This document shows, piece after piece, positions 31,024-41,400 of a DNA stretch of 64,000 nt (its first letter is position 1; the number at the start of each line of letters is the position of its first letter). Origin of the DNA: an uncultured Lutimaribacter sp. Lineage in GTDB: Bacteria > Pseudomonadota > Alphaproteobacteria > Rhodobacterales > Rhodobacteraceae. The notes under the pieces were generated by a model, which was not told where the DNA came from, did not search any database, and saw nothing but the letters and a program-made list of their open reading frames with translations. Location: the NCBI GenBank assembly GCA_913061505.1, contig CAJXSO010000010.1, positions 1 to 64,000 of the forward strand. The letters are read 5' to 3'. The position numbers and the translations under genes are program-made.

Positions 31024-31518
31024 ATGACGCAGATCGATTACAAACGCGCCGCCGGGTATTTCCTGCTGGCTGATGTGTTCAAAGGGTTCAAGCTGGGGCT
31101 GAAATACATGTTCGCCCCCAAGGCCACGGTGAACTATCCGCATGAAAAGGGCCCGCTAAGCCCGCGCTTTCGCGGCGAACACGCGCTGCGCCGCTACCCC
31201 AATGGCGAAGAGCGCTGCATCGCGTGCAAACTCTGCGAGGCGATCTGCCCCGCGCAGGCCATCACCATCGATGCCGAGCCGCGCGAAGACGGCAGCCGCC
31301 GCACCACGCGCTATGATATCGACATGACGAAATGCATCTACTGCGGTTTCTGCCAAGAGGCCTGCCCGGTGGATGCCATCGTTGAGGGGCCGAATTTTGA
31401 GTTTGCCACGGAAACCCGCGAAGAGCTGTTTTACGACAAGGAAAAACTGCTGGCCAATGGCGAACGCTGGGAAGCCGAGATTGCGCGCAATCTAGAATTG
31501 GACGCACCCTACCGATGA
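31024..31518 (+). CDS. nuoI: NADH-quinone oxidoreductase subunit I
   Basis: Ferredoxin-like subunit with clusters N6a and N6b, 164 residues. Two classical [4Fe-4S] motifs: [16 protein letters not shown] near residues 66-81 and [16 protein letters not shown] near 105-120. An N-terminal amphipathic helix docks it on the membrane arm. Overlaps the following gene by 4 bp. Confidence 0.98.
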   Translation: MTQIDYKRAAGYFLLADVFKGFKLGLKYMFAPKATVNYPHEKGPLSPRFRGEHALRRYPNGEERCIACKLCEAICPAQAITIDAEPREDGSRRTTRYDIDMTKCIYCGFCQEACPVDAIVEGPNFEFATETREELFYDKEKLLANGERWEAEIARNLELDAPYR

Positions 31519-31922
31519 CCACCCCCAAAACCCCGCTAGAGCTGATGATGCAGCAGGCCCAAGAGATGGCCAAGGCTTTCAACCCCGCGCTCGAGTCGTT
31601 CTCGCCGCAGGGGTTTGAAAAGCTGTGGCCAACCATGCCCAAAGAGGTGATGGAAATGACCTTTGGCCGCGGCATCAGCAAGGATGGGCTGGATGCAAAA
31701 ACCCGCCTGCTGCTGAATATTGCGGGAATGACCATGCAGGGCGCGCAAGCCGATAGCGCCATGCGCCTGACCGTGCGCCACGCCCTAGAGGCAGGGGCCA
31801 CAAAAGATGAAATAGCCGAAACCATCGCACAAATGTCGATGTTTGCTGGCATTCCTTCCATGAACCGCGCCATGTCGCTTGCGCGCGAGGTGATGGACGA
31901 AAAAGAGGACAAAACGAAATGA
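31515..31922 (+). CDS. Carboxymuconolactone decarboxylase (CMD/AhpD) family protein inside nuo
   Basis: A 135-residue all-helical protein of the CMD family. [32 protein letters not shown] and the following helix match the family core. There is no cysteine at all, so the AhpD-type CxxC redox centre is absent and peroxidase activity is unlikely. It is coupled by ATGA overlaps to both nuoI and nuoJ. Members lacking the CxxC include carboxymuconolactone decarboxylases and proteins of unknown function. A structural or regulatory role linked to complex I is conceivable but unproven. Confidence 0.8.
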   Translation: MTTPKTPLELMMQQAQEMAKAFNPALESFSPQGFEKLWPTMPKEVMEMTFGRGISKDGLDAKTRLLLNIAGMTMQGAQADSAMRLTVRHALEAGATKDEIAETIAQMSMFAGIPSMNRAMSLAREVMDEKEDKTK

Positions 31923-32527
31923 GCGTTATTGCACTGGCTTTCTACCTCTTTGCAATCTGCGTGGTTGCCGGCGGTTTGATGACCGTGATCAGCCGCAACC
32001 CGGTGCATTCGGTTTTGTGGCTTATTCTGGCTTTCCTGTCCTCTGCGGGGCTGTTTGTGCTGCTGGGCGCCGAATTTGTGGCGATGCTTTTGATCATCGT
32101 CTATGTGGGCGCCGTGGCGGTATTGTTCTTGTTTGTGGTCATGATGTTGGACGTCGATTTTGCCGAGCTGAAGGCAGAGATGGCCAAATATATGCCACTG
32201 GCGCTGCTGATCGGGCTGGTGTTGCTGATGCAATTTGGCATGGCCTATGGCAGCTGGGAAATCACCGACAGCGCGCGCGCGGCGCGTGGGGCTGTCACGC
32301 CTGACCAGCTGGAAAACACCGCCGCCTTGGGCATGCTGCTTTATGACCAGTATTTCCTGGCGTTCCAGCTGTCTGGCTTGATCTTGCTGGTGGCGATGAT
32401 CGGGGCAATCGTGCTGACGCTGCGCCACCGCAGCGATGTGAAACGCCAAGATATCCTGGCCCAGATTTATCGGGATCCGGCCAAGGCGATGGAGCTGCGC
32501 GACGTGAAGCCGGGGCAGGGCCTGTGA
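31919..32527 (+). CDS. nuoJ: NADH-quinone oxidoreductase subunit J
   Basis: Membrane subunit of 202 residues with five helices. Typical segments are [20 protein letters not shown], the [19 protein letters not shown] helix that takes part in conformational coupling, and [13 protein letters not shown]. Overlaps the CMD-family gene by 4 bp. Confidence 0.96.
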   Translation: MSVIALAFYLFAICVVAGGLMTVISRNPVHSVLWLILAFLSSAGLFVLLGAEFVAMLLIIVYVGAVAVLFLFVVMMLDVDFAELKAEMAKYMPLALLIGLVLLMQFGMAYGSWEITDSARAARGAVTPDQLENTAALGMLLYDQYFLAFQLSGLILLVAMIGAIVLTLRHRSDVKRQDILAQIYRDPAKAMELRDVKPGQGL

Positions 32528-32604
32528 CGCCTGACAGTTTGAAAATAGGCGGCCCGGTGCAGGCGCCGCAGCAGAACCGCAAAGACGATGGGACAGACGA
32601 ATGA
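32524..32604 (+). CDS. Possible 26-codon ORF bridging nuoJ and nuoK
   Basis: GTG at 32524 overlaps the nuoJ stop (GTGA) and the frame closes with a TGA at 32602 that overlaps the nuoK start (ATGA). The 26-residue product is hydrophilic ([20 protein letters not shown]). Nothing marks it as a known peptide. It may be chance, or a coupling leader for nuoK. Confidence 0.25.
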   Translation: MTPDSLKIGGPVQAPQQNRKDDGTDE

Positions 32605-32906
32605 TCGGACTTGAGCATTACCTAACCGTGGCGGCGATGTTATTCGTCATCGGGATTTTCGGGCTCTTCCTGAACCGGAAGAACGTGATCATCTTGTTGA
32701 TGAGCATCGAGCTGATCTTGCTGTCGGTCAACATCAACCTGGTGGCTTTCTCTAGCTTTCTGGGCGATCTGGTGGGCCAGGTATTCACGCTGTTTGTGCT
32801 GACCGTGGCCGCCGCCGAAGCGGCCATTGGCCTGGCCATTCTGGTCTGCTTCTTCCGCAACCGTGGCACCATTGACGTTGAAGACGTCAACGTGATGAAA
32901 GGCTAA
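32601..32906 (+). CDS. nuoK: NADH-quinone oxidoreductase subunit K
   Basis: Antiporter-like (MrpC) subunit of 101 residues with three helices. The family glutamates are in [17 protein letters not shown] and [13 protein letters not shown]. Lies 73 bp after nuoJ, the widest gap among the nuo genes from nuoG onward, and 4 bp before nuoL. Confidence 0.97.
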   Translation: MIGLEHYLTVAAMLFVIGIFGLFLNRKNVIILLMSIELILLSVNINLVAFSSFLGDLVGQVFTLFVLTVAAAEAAIGLAILVCFFRNRGTIDVEDVNVMKG

Positions 32907-32910
32907 GACC

Positions 32911-35028
32911 ATGGCTCAGATCATTCTTTTTGCGCCCCTGATTGGCGCGCTTATCGCGGGTTTTGGCTGGCGCATGATCGGTGAAACCGCCGCGCAATGG
33001 GTTGCCACGGGGCTGTTGTTTTTGTCGTGCCTGCTGTCTTGGGTGGTGTTTGTGACGCTGGATGCCAGCGTTGTGCAGCAGATCCATATTCTGGATTTCA
33101 TCCGCTCGGGCACGCTGGATACGGCCTGGGCCATTCGCCTGGATCGGCTGACCGCGATCATGCTGATCGTTGTGACCAGCGTATCGGCCTTGGTGCATCT
33201 TTATAGCTTTGGCTACATGGCCCATGACGATAACTGGGACCATCACGAGCATTACAAAGCGCGCTTCTTTGCCTATCTGTCGTTCTTTACCTTTGCCATG
33301 CTGATGCTGGTGACATCGGATAACCTGGTGCAGATGTTCTTTGGCTGGGAAGGCGTGGGCGTGGCCTCGTATCTGCTGATCGGGTTTTATTACAAAAAAC
33401 CTTCGGCCAATGCCGCGGCGATCAAGGCCTTTGTGGTGAACCGGGTGGGTGATTTTGGCTTTGCCTTGGGTATTTTTGGCCTGTTCTACCTGACCGATGC
33501 GATCGATTTTGACACCGTCTTTGCCGCAGGCCCGCAGCTGGCCGACACGCAACTGGCGTTTTTGTGGGGCGAATGGAATGCGGCAAACCTGCTGGCGGTG
33601 TTGCTGTTCATCGGCGCAATGGGCAAATCGGCGCAGCTGATTTTGCACACATGGCTGCCTGACGCGATGGAGGGGCCAACCCCTGTTTCGGCTCTGATCC
33701 ACGCCGCCACCATGGTGACAGCGGGTGTGTTTTTGGTCTGCCGCATGTCGCCGCTTTATGAATACGCGCCCGAGGCGAAAACCTTTATTGTCTATCTCGG
33801 GGCCACAACCGCATTTTTTGCCGCCACTGTTGGGCTTGTTCAAAACGATATCAAACGCGTGATCGCCTATTCGACCTGTAGCCAGCTGGGCTATATGTTC
33901 GTGGCGGCGGGTGTTGGTGTGTATTCGGTGGCCATGTTCCACCTGCTGACGCACGCGTTTTTCAAAGCCATGCTGTTTTTGGGCGCGGGTTCGGTCATCC
34001 ACGGGATGCATCACGAGCAAGACATGCGCAATTACGGCGGGCTGCGCAAAAAGCTGCCCTATACCTACTGGGCGATGATGATCGGCACGCTGGCCATCAC
34101 CGGCGTTGGCATTCCGCTTACCTATATCGGCTTTGCTGGGTTTTTGTCGAAAGACGCAATCATCGAAAGCGCATGGGCCGGCACGCAGGGTGGCTATGCC
34201 TTTTGGATGCTGGTCATTGCCGCGCTCTTTACCAGCTTCTACAGCTGGCGCCTGATGTTCCTGACCTTTTTCGGCACGCCGCGTGGCGATAAACACACCC
34301 ATGAACATGCCCATGAAAGCCCCACAGTGATGCTGGTGCCGCTGGGCGTGCTGGCCATTGGGGCCGTGTTTGCGGGCATGGTGTGGAAGAAAGATTTCTT
34401 CGATCATGAGGGCGTGACCAAATTCTTTGGCATGGCCCAGCATCACGCCAGCGAAACGGCGCATGGCACGACCGAGGGCAGCGATGCATCGCACGGCGGC
34501 ACAACCAAACACGCCGATACCGGCACTGCGGCCGCCACCGGCCATGAGGCGGCTGCGATGGCCCATGGCCAGGCCCCGCAAGGCGCCATTTACATGGCAC
34601 CGGGCAACACCGTGATGGAGGATGCCCACCACGCGCCCAAATGGGTAAAGGTAAGCCCCTTTATCGCCATGCTGATCGGGTTTTTCGTGGCCTTGTGGTT
34701 TTACATCATCAACCCCGAAATGCCCAAGCGGCTGGCCGAAACCCAGCGCCCCTTGTATCTGTTCTTGCTGAACAAATGGTATTTCGACGAGATCTACGAT
34801 TTCCTCTTTGTGCAGCCTGCCAAAAAACTGGGCACGTTCTTTTGGAAACGTGGCGATGGCGCGGTGATTGACGGGTCGATCAACGGGGTTGCGATGGGCA
34901 TTATTCCCTTCTTCACCCGTTTGGCCGGGCGCGCGCAATCTGGCTACATCTTTACTTATGCATTCTGGATGGTCATCGGCATTGCGGTGCTGGTGACGTG
35001 GATGTCGCTCACCGGGGGGGCGCACTAA
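32911..35028 (+). CDS. nuoL: NADH-quinone oxidoreductase subunit L with His-rich insertion
   Basis: Distal antiporter-like proton-pumping subunit. At 705 residues it is roughly 90 longer than the E. coli protein. Core motifs are [19 protein letters not shown] with the key Glu, [20 protein letters not shown] with the key Lys, and [18 protein letters not shown]. The extra length is a His-rich cytoplasmic or periplasmic loop: HTHEHAHES near residues 462-471, then nine histidines within about 505-577. The C-terminal lateral helix and final transmembrane helix follow. Its stop shares a base with the nuoM start. Confidence 0.96.
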   Translation: MAQIILFAPLIGALIAGFGWRMIGETAAQWVATGLLFLSCLLSWVVFVTLDASVVQQIHILDFIRSGTLDTAWAIRLDRLTAIMLIVVTSVSALVHLYSFGYMAHDDNWDHHEHYKARFFAYLSFFTFAMLMLVTSDNLVQMFFGWEGVGVASYLLIGFYYKKPSANAAAIKAFVVNRVGDFGFALGIFGLFYLTDAIDFDTVFAAGPQLADTQLAFLWGEWNAANLLAVLLFIGAMGKSAQLILHTWLPDAMEGPTPVSALIHAATMVTAGVFLVCRMSPLYEYAPEAKTFIVYLGATTAFFAATVGLVQNDIKRVIAYSTCSQLGYMFVAAGVGVYSVAMFHLLTHAFFKAMLFLGAGSVIHGMHHEQDMRNYGGLRKKLPYTYWAMMIGTLAITGVGIPLTYIGFAGFLSKDAIIESAWAGTQGGYAFWMLVIAALFTSFYSWRLMFLTFFGTPRGDKHTHEHAHESPTVMLVPLGVLAIGAVFAGMVWKKDFFDHEGVTKFFGMAQHHASETAHGTTEGSDASHGGTTKHADTGTAAATGHEAAAMAHGQAPQGAIYMAPGNTVMEDAHHAPKWVKVSPFIAMLIGFFVALWFYIINPEMPKRLAETQRPLYLFLLNKWYFDEIYDFLFVQPAKKLGTFFWKRGDGAVIDGSINGVAMGIIPFFTRLAGRAQSGYIFTYAFWMVIGIAVLVTWMSLTGGAH

Positions 35029-36593
35029 TGGACAACCTTCTTTCCATCGTCACCTTCATTCCGGCGCTGGCGGCCCTGATCTTGGCTGTGTTCCTGCGCG
35101 GCGAAGATGTGGCCTCGCAACGCAATGCCAAATGGCTGGCGCTGCTGGCCACAGGCGCCACGTTTTTGGTGTCGTTGTTCATTCTGGCGCAGTTCGACCC
35201 GCAAAACACCGGCTTTCAGTTCGTGGAAGAGCGTGAATGGCTCTTGGGCCTGAAATACCGTATGGGTGTGGATGGGATCAGCGTGCTGTTTGTGATGCTG
35301 ACCACCTTTATGATGCCTTTGGTGATCGCGGCCAGCTGGGATGTGACCACCCGCGTCAAGGAATACATGATCGCCTTCCTGCTGCTGGAAACGCTGATGC
35401 TGGGCGTGTTCATGGCGCTGGATCTGGTGCTGTTCTACCTCTTTTTCGAGGCAGGGCTGATCCCGATGTTCCTGATCATCGGCATCTGGGGCGGCAAAAA
35501 CCGCATTTATGCGTCGTTTAAATTTTTCCTCTACACCTTCCTTGGCTCGGTTTTGATGCTGGTGGCCATGGTGGCAATGTTTGCCGATGCGGGCACCACC
35601 TGTATTGCCGCATGTGGCGGCGATGTGGCGCTGATGACCCATAGCTTTGCCAGCGGTGATATCAGCGTGCTGGGCGTGCATGTTGTGGGCGGTATGCAAA
35701 CCCTGCTGTTTTTGGCCTTTTTTGCCAGCTTTGCTGTCAAAATGCCGATGTGGCCTGTGCATACATGGCTGCCCGATGCCCACGTTCAGGCGCCCACCGC
35801 CGGTTCGGTTGTGCTGGCTGCGATTTTGCTGAAAATGGGCGGCTACGGGTTCTTGCGCTTTTCGCTGCCGATGTTCCCCATCGGCGCCGAGGTGATGACG
35901 CCGCTGGTGTTGTGGATGTCGGCGATTGCGATTGTCTATACCTCGCTGGTGGCGCTGGTGCAGGAAGATATGAAAAAGCTGATCGCGTATTCGTCGGTGG
36001 CGCATATGGGCTATGTGACGATGGGTATCTTTGCTGCCAACCAACAGGGCATCGATGGCGCCATCTTCCAGATGCTCAGCCACGGCTTTATCTCGGGGGC
36101 GCTGTTTTTATGCGTGGGCGTCATTTACGACCGCATGCACACCCGCGAGATCGATGCCTATGGTGGCTTGGTCAACCGCATGCCGGCCTATGCGCTGATC
36201 TTCATGTTCTTTACCATGGCCAATGTGGGCCTGCCGGGCACATCGGGGTTTGTGGGTGAATTCCTGACGTTGATGGGCATTTTCCAGGTGAACACTTGGG
36301 TGGCGGCTGTGGCGACATCGGGGGTGATTTTGTCGGCGGCTTATGCGCTGTGGCTGTATCGCCGTGTGGTGATGGGCGATCTGATCAAGGAAAGCCTGAA
36401 AGCCATCACCGACATGACCCGCCGCGAGCGCGCTATTTTTGCGCCCTTGGTGGTTATGACGCTGCTGTTGGGGGTCTACCCCAGCTTGATCACCGATATC
36501 ATTGGCCCCTCGGTCGAGGCGCTGATCCAGAATTATGAAACGGCTTTGGGCGAGGGCGCACGCGCCGCCACCCAAGTGGCCGCATCCCACTAA
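35028..36593 (+). CDS. nuoM: NADH-quinone oxidoreductase subunit M
   Basis: Antiporter-like proton-pumping subunit of 521 residues. Recognisable are [38 protein letters not shown] with the channel Lys, [14 protein letters not shown], and [15 protein letters not shown] near residues 400-415. ATG at 35028 lies in a TAATG overlap with nuoL. Confidence 0.97.
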   Translation: MDNLLSIVTFIPALAALILAVFLRGEDVASQRNAKWLALLATGATFLVSLFILAQFDPQNTGFQFVEEREWLLGLKYRMGVDGISVLFVMLTTFMMPLVIAASWDVTTRVKEYMIAFLLLETLMLGVFMALDLVLFYLFFEAGLIPMFLIIGIWGGKNRIYASFKFFLYTFLGSVLMLVAMVAMFADAGTTCIAACGGDVALMTHSFASGDISVLGVHVVGGMQTLLFLAFFASFAVKMPMWPVHTWLPDAHVQAPTAGSVVLAAILLKMGGYGFLRFSLPMFPIGAEVMTPLVLWMSAIAIVYTSLVALVQEDMKKLIAYSSVAHMGYVTMGIFAANQQGIDGAIFQMLSHGFISGALFLCVGVIYDRMHTREIDAYGGLVNRMPAYALIFMFFTMANVGLPGTSGFVGEFLTLMGIFQVNTWVAAVATSGVILSAAYALWLYRRVVMGDLIKESLKAITDMTRRERAIFAPLVVMTLLLGVYPSLITDIIGPSVEALIQNYETALGEGARAATQVAASH

Positions 36594-36606
36594 GGAGCCG
36601 AAGACA

Positions 36607-38046
36607 ATGATCCAGGCTGATCTGAATGTCATTTTGCCAGAGATCGTCATCAGCGTGTATGCGATGCTGGCGCTTTTGGGGGCGGTCTATACTGGCAAAG
36701 ACCGTTTAAGCGGCGCGCTGACGTGGCTTACGGCGGCTGTCATGGCGCTGGTGGCGATGTGGATTGCGCTGTCGGGGCAGGGCACCAATGTGGCCTTTGG
36801 CGGCATGTTCCACGACGATGGCTTTGCCCGCTTCGCCAAAGTTACCATTTTGCTCAGCGGCGCAGTGGTGCTGGTGATGAGCCAAGATTACATGGCCCGT
36901 CGCGGGCTGGCGCGGTTTGAATACCCGGTGCTGGTGGCCTTGGCCACTGTGGGCATGATGGTGATGGTCTCGGCCGGTGATCTGATTGCGCTTTACATGG
37001 GGCTCGAGCTGCAATCGCTGGCGCTGTATGTGATTGCCGCTTTCCGCCGCGATAGCGTGAAATCGACCGAGGCAGGGCTGAAATATTTTGTGCTGGGCGC
37101 GCTGTCGTCGGGTTTGCTGCTGTATGGGGCGTCGCTGGTCTATGGCTTTGCCGGCACCACGCTGTTCAGTGGCATTATCGCCGCCGCTGGCGAGGGCTAT
37201 ACCCCGGTGGGGCTGCTGTTTGGCCTGTCGTTCATGGTGGCAGGGCTGGCGTTTAAAATCTCGGCTGTGCCCTTTCACATGTGGACCCCCGATGTATACG
37301 AGGGCGCCCCAACCCCGGTGACGGCGTTTTTTGCCACCGCGCCCAAAGTGGCGGCCATGGGGCTGTTTGCCCGCGTGTTGCACGATGCCTTTGGTGGTGT
37401 CAGCCATGACTGGGGCCAGATCATTGCGATGCTATCGGTCTTGTCGATGTTTTTGGGCGCTGTGGCGGCCATTGGGCAGACCAATATCAAGCGTCTTATG
37501 GCGTTTTCCTCGATTGCGCATATGGGCTATGCGATGATCGGCCTGGCCGCGGGCACCGCCCTGGGCGTGCAGGCCATGCTGACCTATATGGCCATTTACG
37601 TGACAATGAATATCGGCACTTTTGCCTTTATTCTGGCGATGGAAAAAGATGGCCAGCCGGTCACCGATATTTCCGCGCTGAACCTTTATGCCAAACGCGA
37701 ACCTGCGCGCGCCCTGGCGCTGTTGGTGCTGCTCTTCAGCTTGGCCGGTGTGCCGCCCATGCTGGGCTTTTTCGCCAAGCTGGGTGTGTGGCAGGCGGCG
37801 CTGGCGGTGGATATGGTGTGGCTGGTTGTGGCCTCGGCTGTGGCATCGGCCATCGGCGCCTTTTACTACCTGCGCATCGTGTTCTTCATGTATTTCGGCG
37901 CCGAGGGGGAAACCCTGCAAACCGCCCGCGCACCTGTGCTTTGGGTGTGTTTGATGGGGTCTGCCCTTGTTATGGTGGTGGGCGTGGTCAACATGTTTGG
38001 CCTGGAAAGCGTGGCCGCCGCGGCCGCTGCGACGCTTGTCAACTAA
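36607..38046 (+). CDS. nuoN: NADH-quinone oxidoreductase subunit N
   Basis: Third antiporter-like subunit, 479 residues. Visible are [59 protein letters not shown] and [17 protein letters not shown]. The ATG at 36607 follows AAGGAG at 36593-36598; a longer open frame starts inside nuoM and was rejected. Last nuo gene of the operon. Confidence 0.97.
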   Translation: MIQADLNVILPEIVISVYAMLALLGAVYTGKDRLSGALTWLTAAVMALVAMWIALSGQGTNVAFGGMFHDDGFARFAKVTILLSGAVVLVMSQDYMARRGLARFEYPVLVALATVGMMVMVSAGDLIALYMGLELQSLALYVIAAFRRDSVKSTEAGLKYFVLGALSSGLLLYGASLVYGFAGTTLFSGIIAAAGEGYTPVGLLFGLSFMVAGLAFKISAVPFHMWTPDVYEGAPTPVTAFFATAPKVAAMGLFARVLHDAFGGVSHDWGQIIAMLSVLSMFLGAVAAIGQTNIKRLMAFSSIAHMGYAMIGLAAGTALGVQAMLTYMAIYVTMNIGTFAFILAMEKDGQPVTDISALNLYAKREPARALALLVLLFSLAGVPPMLGFFAKLGVWQAALAVDMVWLVVASAVASAIGAFYYLRIVFFMYFGAEGETLQTARAPVLWVCLMGSALVMVVGVVNMFGLESVAAAAAATLVN

Positions 38047-38069
38047 GGCGCATATCGGCAAACGGCAAC

Positions 38070-38094
38070 TGCGGCTCCCTTATTGGGGGCCGCA
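38070..38094 (+). other. Hairpin between nuoN and birA
   Basis: A 10-bp stem with one T-G pair (38070-38079 with 38085-38094) and a 5-base loop sits in the 69-bp spacer. No T-run follows, so it looks like an mRNA-stabilising or processing hairpin at the end of the nuo segment rather than a terminator. Confidence 0.5.
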
Positions 38095-38115
38095 TGCGTT
38101 TGCGGGGGGCGGCTG

Positions 38116-38871
38116 ATGGGCTGGCCCCAAGAATATGGGCGGGTCATCCTGCCCGAGATCGACAGCACCAATGCCGAAGCCCTGCGGCGCGCGCCAGACA
38201 TGGCGGGCCCAACTTGGGTTTTTGCCCATAGGCAAACCCGCGGTCGTGGCCGGCGTGGCCGTGCCTGGGCCGATCCTGTGGGAAATTTCGCCGCCAGCCT
38301 GCTGTTGCGCCCGGCCGGTGGGCCCGAGCATGCGGCGCTTTATTCCTTTGTGGCCTCGCTGGCACTATTTGAGGCCTGCAGCACCCTGACCGGCACGCCG
38401 CAGCGGTTTTCGCTGAAATGGCCAAATGACGTGCTGCTTGACGGCGGCAAGCTGGCGGGCATTTTGCTGGAAAGCAGCGCCACTGCGCGTGATGGGCTGG
38501 TTTTGGTCATTGGCATTGGGGTCAATCTGGCCCATGCCCCCGAGGGTGGCCAGCTAGAGGGCGGCGCGTTGCGCCCTGTCGCCTTGGCGGCGGAAACCGG
38601 GCTGTTGATGCCGGCCGAGGCGTTTTTGGGCGAATTGGCACAGCATTTTGCCAGTTTTGACCGGCAGTTTCAGCAAGCGGGCTTTGCGCCCATACGCACC
38701 GCCTGGCTGCAGCGGGCGGCACGGTTGGGCCAAGTCATCACCGCCCGCACCATGCGCGATAGTTTCACGGGCACTTTTGAAACCATTGACGAGACTGGAA
38801 ACTTGGTTCTTCACACGGCACAAGGGCGGCAGGCCATCGCTGCGGCCGATGTTTTCTGGGAAGGGGGCTGA
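38116..38871 (+). CDS. birA: Biotin--[acetyl-CoA-carboxylase] ligase
   Basis: Attaches biotin to carrier domains of AccB (54759) and MccA (16705). The 251-residue protein has only the catalytic and C-terminal domains, no N-terminal repressor HTH. Motifs are DSTNAEA near residue 15, the biotinyl-AMP loop TRGRGRRGRAW, and KWPNDVLLDGGKLAGIL with the active-site Lys. The ATG at 38116 gives the usual N terminus. Sits 69 bp after nuoN and overlaps coaX by one base, a birA-coaX-rnj order common downstream of nuo in alphaproteobacteria. Confidence 0.94.
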   Translation: MGWPQEYGRVILPEIDSTNAEALRRAPDMAGPTWVFAHRQTRGRGRRGRAWADPVGNFAASLLLRPAGGPEHAALYSFVASLALFEACSTLTGTPQRFSLKWPNDVLLDGGKLAGILLESSATARDGLVLVIGIGVNLAHAPEGGQLEGGALRPVALAAETGLLMPAEAFLGELAQHFASFDRQFQQAGFAPIRTAWLQRAARLGQVITARTMRDSFTGTFETIDETGNLVLHTAQGRQAIAAADVFWEGG

Positions 38872-39653
38872 TGATGCTTCTGGCAATTGATTGTGGCAAT
38901 ACCAACACGGTGTTTTCCATTTGGGATGGGCAAAAATGGCTGTGCACGCTGCGCACCTCAACCCATCATGGCCGCACGGCGGATGCGTATTTCACCTGGT
39001 TCACCACTTTGGTCAAGCATTACGGCATCGATGCCGATATCACCGATGTGGTGATTTCCTCGACGGTGCCGCGTGTGGTGTGGAACCTGCGCGTTTTTGC
39101 GGACCGCTTCTTTAATTGCCGCCCGCTGGTGGTGGGCAAGCCCGAATGCCTGCTGCCCCATATCCCGCGGGTCGATCCAGGCACCCAAGTGGGCCCCGAC
39201 AGGCTGGCCAATGCGGCGGGCGCATTCGAGCGGCATGGCGGCAATGTGGTGGTGGTTGATTTTGGCACTGCCACCAATTTCGATGTGGTCGCCGCAGATG
39301 GCGCCTATGTGGGTGGGGTGATTGCCCCAGGCGTGAACCTAAGCCTAGAGGCGCTGCATATGGGGGCGGCCGCCCTGCCACATGTTGATATCAGCCAGCC
39401 CGAGCGGGTTATTGGCACAAATACGGTGGCGTGCATTCAATCTGGGGTTTTTTGGGGCTATATCGGCCTGATCGAAGGTATTACCTCGCGTATCAAGGCC
39501 GAATATGGCAAGCCGATGAAAGTGATCGGCACGGGCGGTTTAGCCCCTCTTTTCGCACAGGCACAAAGCCTGTTTGACACAATAGAAGACGATCTGACCA
39601 TGCATGGCCTGACCGTTATTCATAAGTATAATAAGGAACACGCACAGCAATGA
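38871..39653 (+). CDS. coaX: Type III pantothenate kinase
   Basis: First committed step of coenzyme A synthesis, of the ASKHA fold and insensitive to CoA feedback. The 260-residue protein shows DCGNTNTVF at the N terminus, GPDRLANA near residue 105 and VDFGTATNFDVV near 125, followed by GGVIAPGVNLSLEAL. Its start shares a base with the birA stop, and its end overlaps rnj by 4 bp. Confidence 0.96.
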   Translation: MMLLAIDCGNTNTVFSIWDGQKWLCTLRTSTHHGRTADAYFTWFTTLVKHYGIDADITDVVISSTVPRVVWNLRVFADRFFNCRPLVVGKPECLLPHIPRVDPGTQVGPDRLANAAGAFERHGGNVVVVDFGTATNFDVVAADGAYVGGVIAPGVNLSLEALHMGAAALPHVDISQPERVIGTNTVACIQSGVFWGYIGLIEGITSRIKAEYGKPMKVIGTGGLAPLFAQAQSLFDTIEDDLTMHGLTVIHKYNKEHAQQ

Positions 39654-41320
39654 GCAGCGCGCGCTTGATCTATCTTCCCCTCGGCGGTGCCGGTGAAATC
39701 GGGATGAATTGTTACGTCTACGGCTATGGCCCCCAAGATCAGGAACGCCTGATCGTGGTGGATCTGGGGGTGACGTTTCCCGATATGGACGGCACACCGG
39801 GGGTGGATTTGATCCTGCCCGATGTTGCATGGCTGGAGGCGCGCAAGGCGCAGATCGAGGCGGTGTTTATCACCCATGCCCACGAAGATCATCTGGGCGC
39901 CGTGGGCCATTTGTTCGAGCGTCTGGGCGCGCCCACGGTCTATGCCCGTGCCTTTACCGCGCATTTGGCGCGCCAAAAGCTGGGCGAATACGGGTTTTCC
40001 GAAAGGGTGGTGAAAACCGTGTCGGCATGGCCCGAAACCGTGCAGGCGGGGCCGTTTACGGTGGGTTTTTTGCCCATCAGCCATTCAATCCCCGAATCCA
40101 GCGGCCTGGTGATCGACAGCCCGGATGGGCGTGTCGTGCATACGGGGGATTTCAAACTTGACCAAGCCCCCATCGTGGGCGAGGCATGGGACCCAGAACT
40201 GTGGGGCGCGGTGGCGGCCAGCGGCGTTAAGGCGCTGGTGTGCGATTCGACCAATGTATTCTCGCCCGAGCCGGGGCGATCGGAATCAAGTATCGGCGCT
40301 GATATTGAGACCCTGATTGCAGATGCGCGCGGCATGGTCGTGGCCACAACATTTGCCAGCAATGTGGCGCGGTTGAAAACACTTGCCGAGGCGGGCCTGC
40401 GCGCTGGTCGTTCGGTCTGCCTGATGGGGCGCGCGATGCGCCGTATGATCGAGGCGGCGGTGGCCACTGGCGTGCTGAAGGATTTCCCAAGCGTGATCTC
40501 GCCCGAAGATGTGGGGCATTTGCCCCGGGAAAACGTGATGCTGCTGGTTACAGGCAGCCAGGGCGAACGCCGCGCCGCCAGTGCGCAGCTGGCCAATGGC
40601 AAATATCAGGGCGTCAGCCTGAAAGAGGGCGATTTGTTCCTCTTTTCGTCGAAAACCATCCCCGGCAATGAACGCGGTGTGATCCGCATTATGAACCAAT
40701 TGTCGGAAAAGGGCGTGGATGTGGTGGATGATCACAGCGGGCGCTACCATGTTTCGGGCCACGCCAACCGCCCCGATCTGGACCAAATGCACAAGCTGAT
40801 GAAGCCGCAAACCGTGGTGCCCATGCATGGCGAACACCGCCATTTGCGCGCCCATACACGGCTGGCGGCCGAGAATGGCTGCCAATCGATCTTGGCGGTG
40901 AACGGGATGATTGTGAACCTATCAGGCAATGCGCCCAGCGTGGCGGGCTATGTGGAAACCGGGCGCACATATTTGGATGGTTCGGTGCAGGTGGGCGCGC
41001 TGGATGGCATCGTGCGCGACCGTATCCGCATGGCGCTGAACGGGCATGTGATGGTGTCGGTGATCCTGGACGAAGACAACGAGCCCCTGGGCGAGCCCTG
41101 GTGCGAGATTCGCGGGCTGGCAGAAACCGGGCGATCAAAGGCGCCACTGGTGGATGTGCTCGAGGAAGATCTCGATCAATACATGCGCCGGGCAGGGGCC
41201 AAGATTTTGGCAGATGACGATAAATTGGAAGATGGGTTGAAAAAGATCACCCGCCAATCGACCCAAGATGAGATCGGCAAAAAGCCCGAGGTCACAGTTG
41301 TGATCAGCCGCTTGTCTTAA
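39650..41320 (+). CDS. rnj: Ribonuclease J
   Basis: Metallo-beta-lactamase-fold RNase (beta-CASP) with endo- and 5'-exonuclease activity in RNA processing and decay, 556 residues. The zinc motif HAHEDH has H76, H78, D80 and H81. The beta-CASP insert and SGHANRPDL follow, then MKPQTVVPMHGEHRHL near residue 385, and a C-terminal domain. Overlaps coaX by 4 bp and ends at the terminator at 41346, closing the nuo-birA-coaX-rnj string. Confidence 0.96.
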   Translation: MSSARLIYLPLGGAGEIGMNCYVYGYGPQDQERLIVVDLGVTFPDMDGTPGVDLILPDVAWLEARKAQIEAVFITHAHEDHLGAVGHLFERLGAPTVYARAFTAHLARQKLGEYGFSERVVKTVSAWPETVQAGPFTVGFLPISHSIPESSGLVIDSPDGRVVHTGDFKLDQAPIVGEAWDPELWGAVAASGVKALVCDSTNVFSPEPGRSESSIGADIETLIADARGMVVATTFASNVARLKTLAEAGLRAGRSVCLMGRAMRRMIEAAVATGVLKDFPSVISPEDVGHLPRENVMLLVTGSQGERRAASAQLANGKYQGVSLKEGDLFLFSSKTIPGNERGVIRIMNQLSEKGVDVVDDHSGRYHVSGHANRPDLDQMHKLMKPQTVVPMHGEHRHLRAHTRLAAENGCQSILAVNGMIVNLSGNAPSVAGYVETGRTYLDGSVQVGALDGIVRDRIRMALNGHVMVSVILDEDNEPLGEPWCEIRGLAETGRSKAPLVDVLEEDLDQYMRRAGAKILADDDKLEDGLKKITRQSTQDEIGKKPEVTVVISRLS

Positions 41321-41345
41321 GCGGTTTGTCGATTGGCAAAACTTA

Positions 41346-41371
41346 AAAAGCCCCGCTTTGGCGGGGCTTTT
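41346..41371. terminator. Bidirectional intrinsic terminator between rnj and rhlE
   Basis: A perfect 7-bp GC stem (41350-41356 with 41361-41367) with a 4-base loop, flanked by A4 on the left and T4 on the right, so it reads as a terminator on both strands. It serves the nuo-rnj string and the convergent helicase gene. Confidence 0.92.
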
Positions 41372-41400
41372 GTTTGGTCTGATCTGGGGCGCTGTGTGGC

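Noticed and set aside
31515-31922. AhpD-type alkylhydroperoxidase assignment
   Set aside because: The protein has no cysteine, so the catalytic CxxC is missing; kept only as a CMD-family member.
32887-35025. 712-codon open frame antisense to nuoL
   Set aside because: It mirrors nuoL completely, is His/Arg-rich with no recognisable domain, and comes from third-position GC bias in the true gene.
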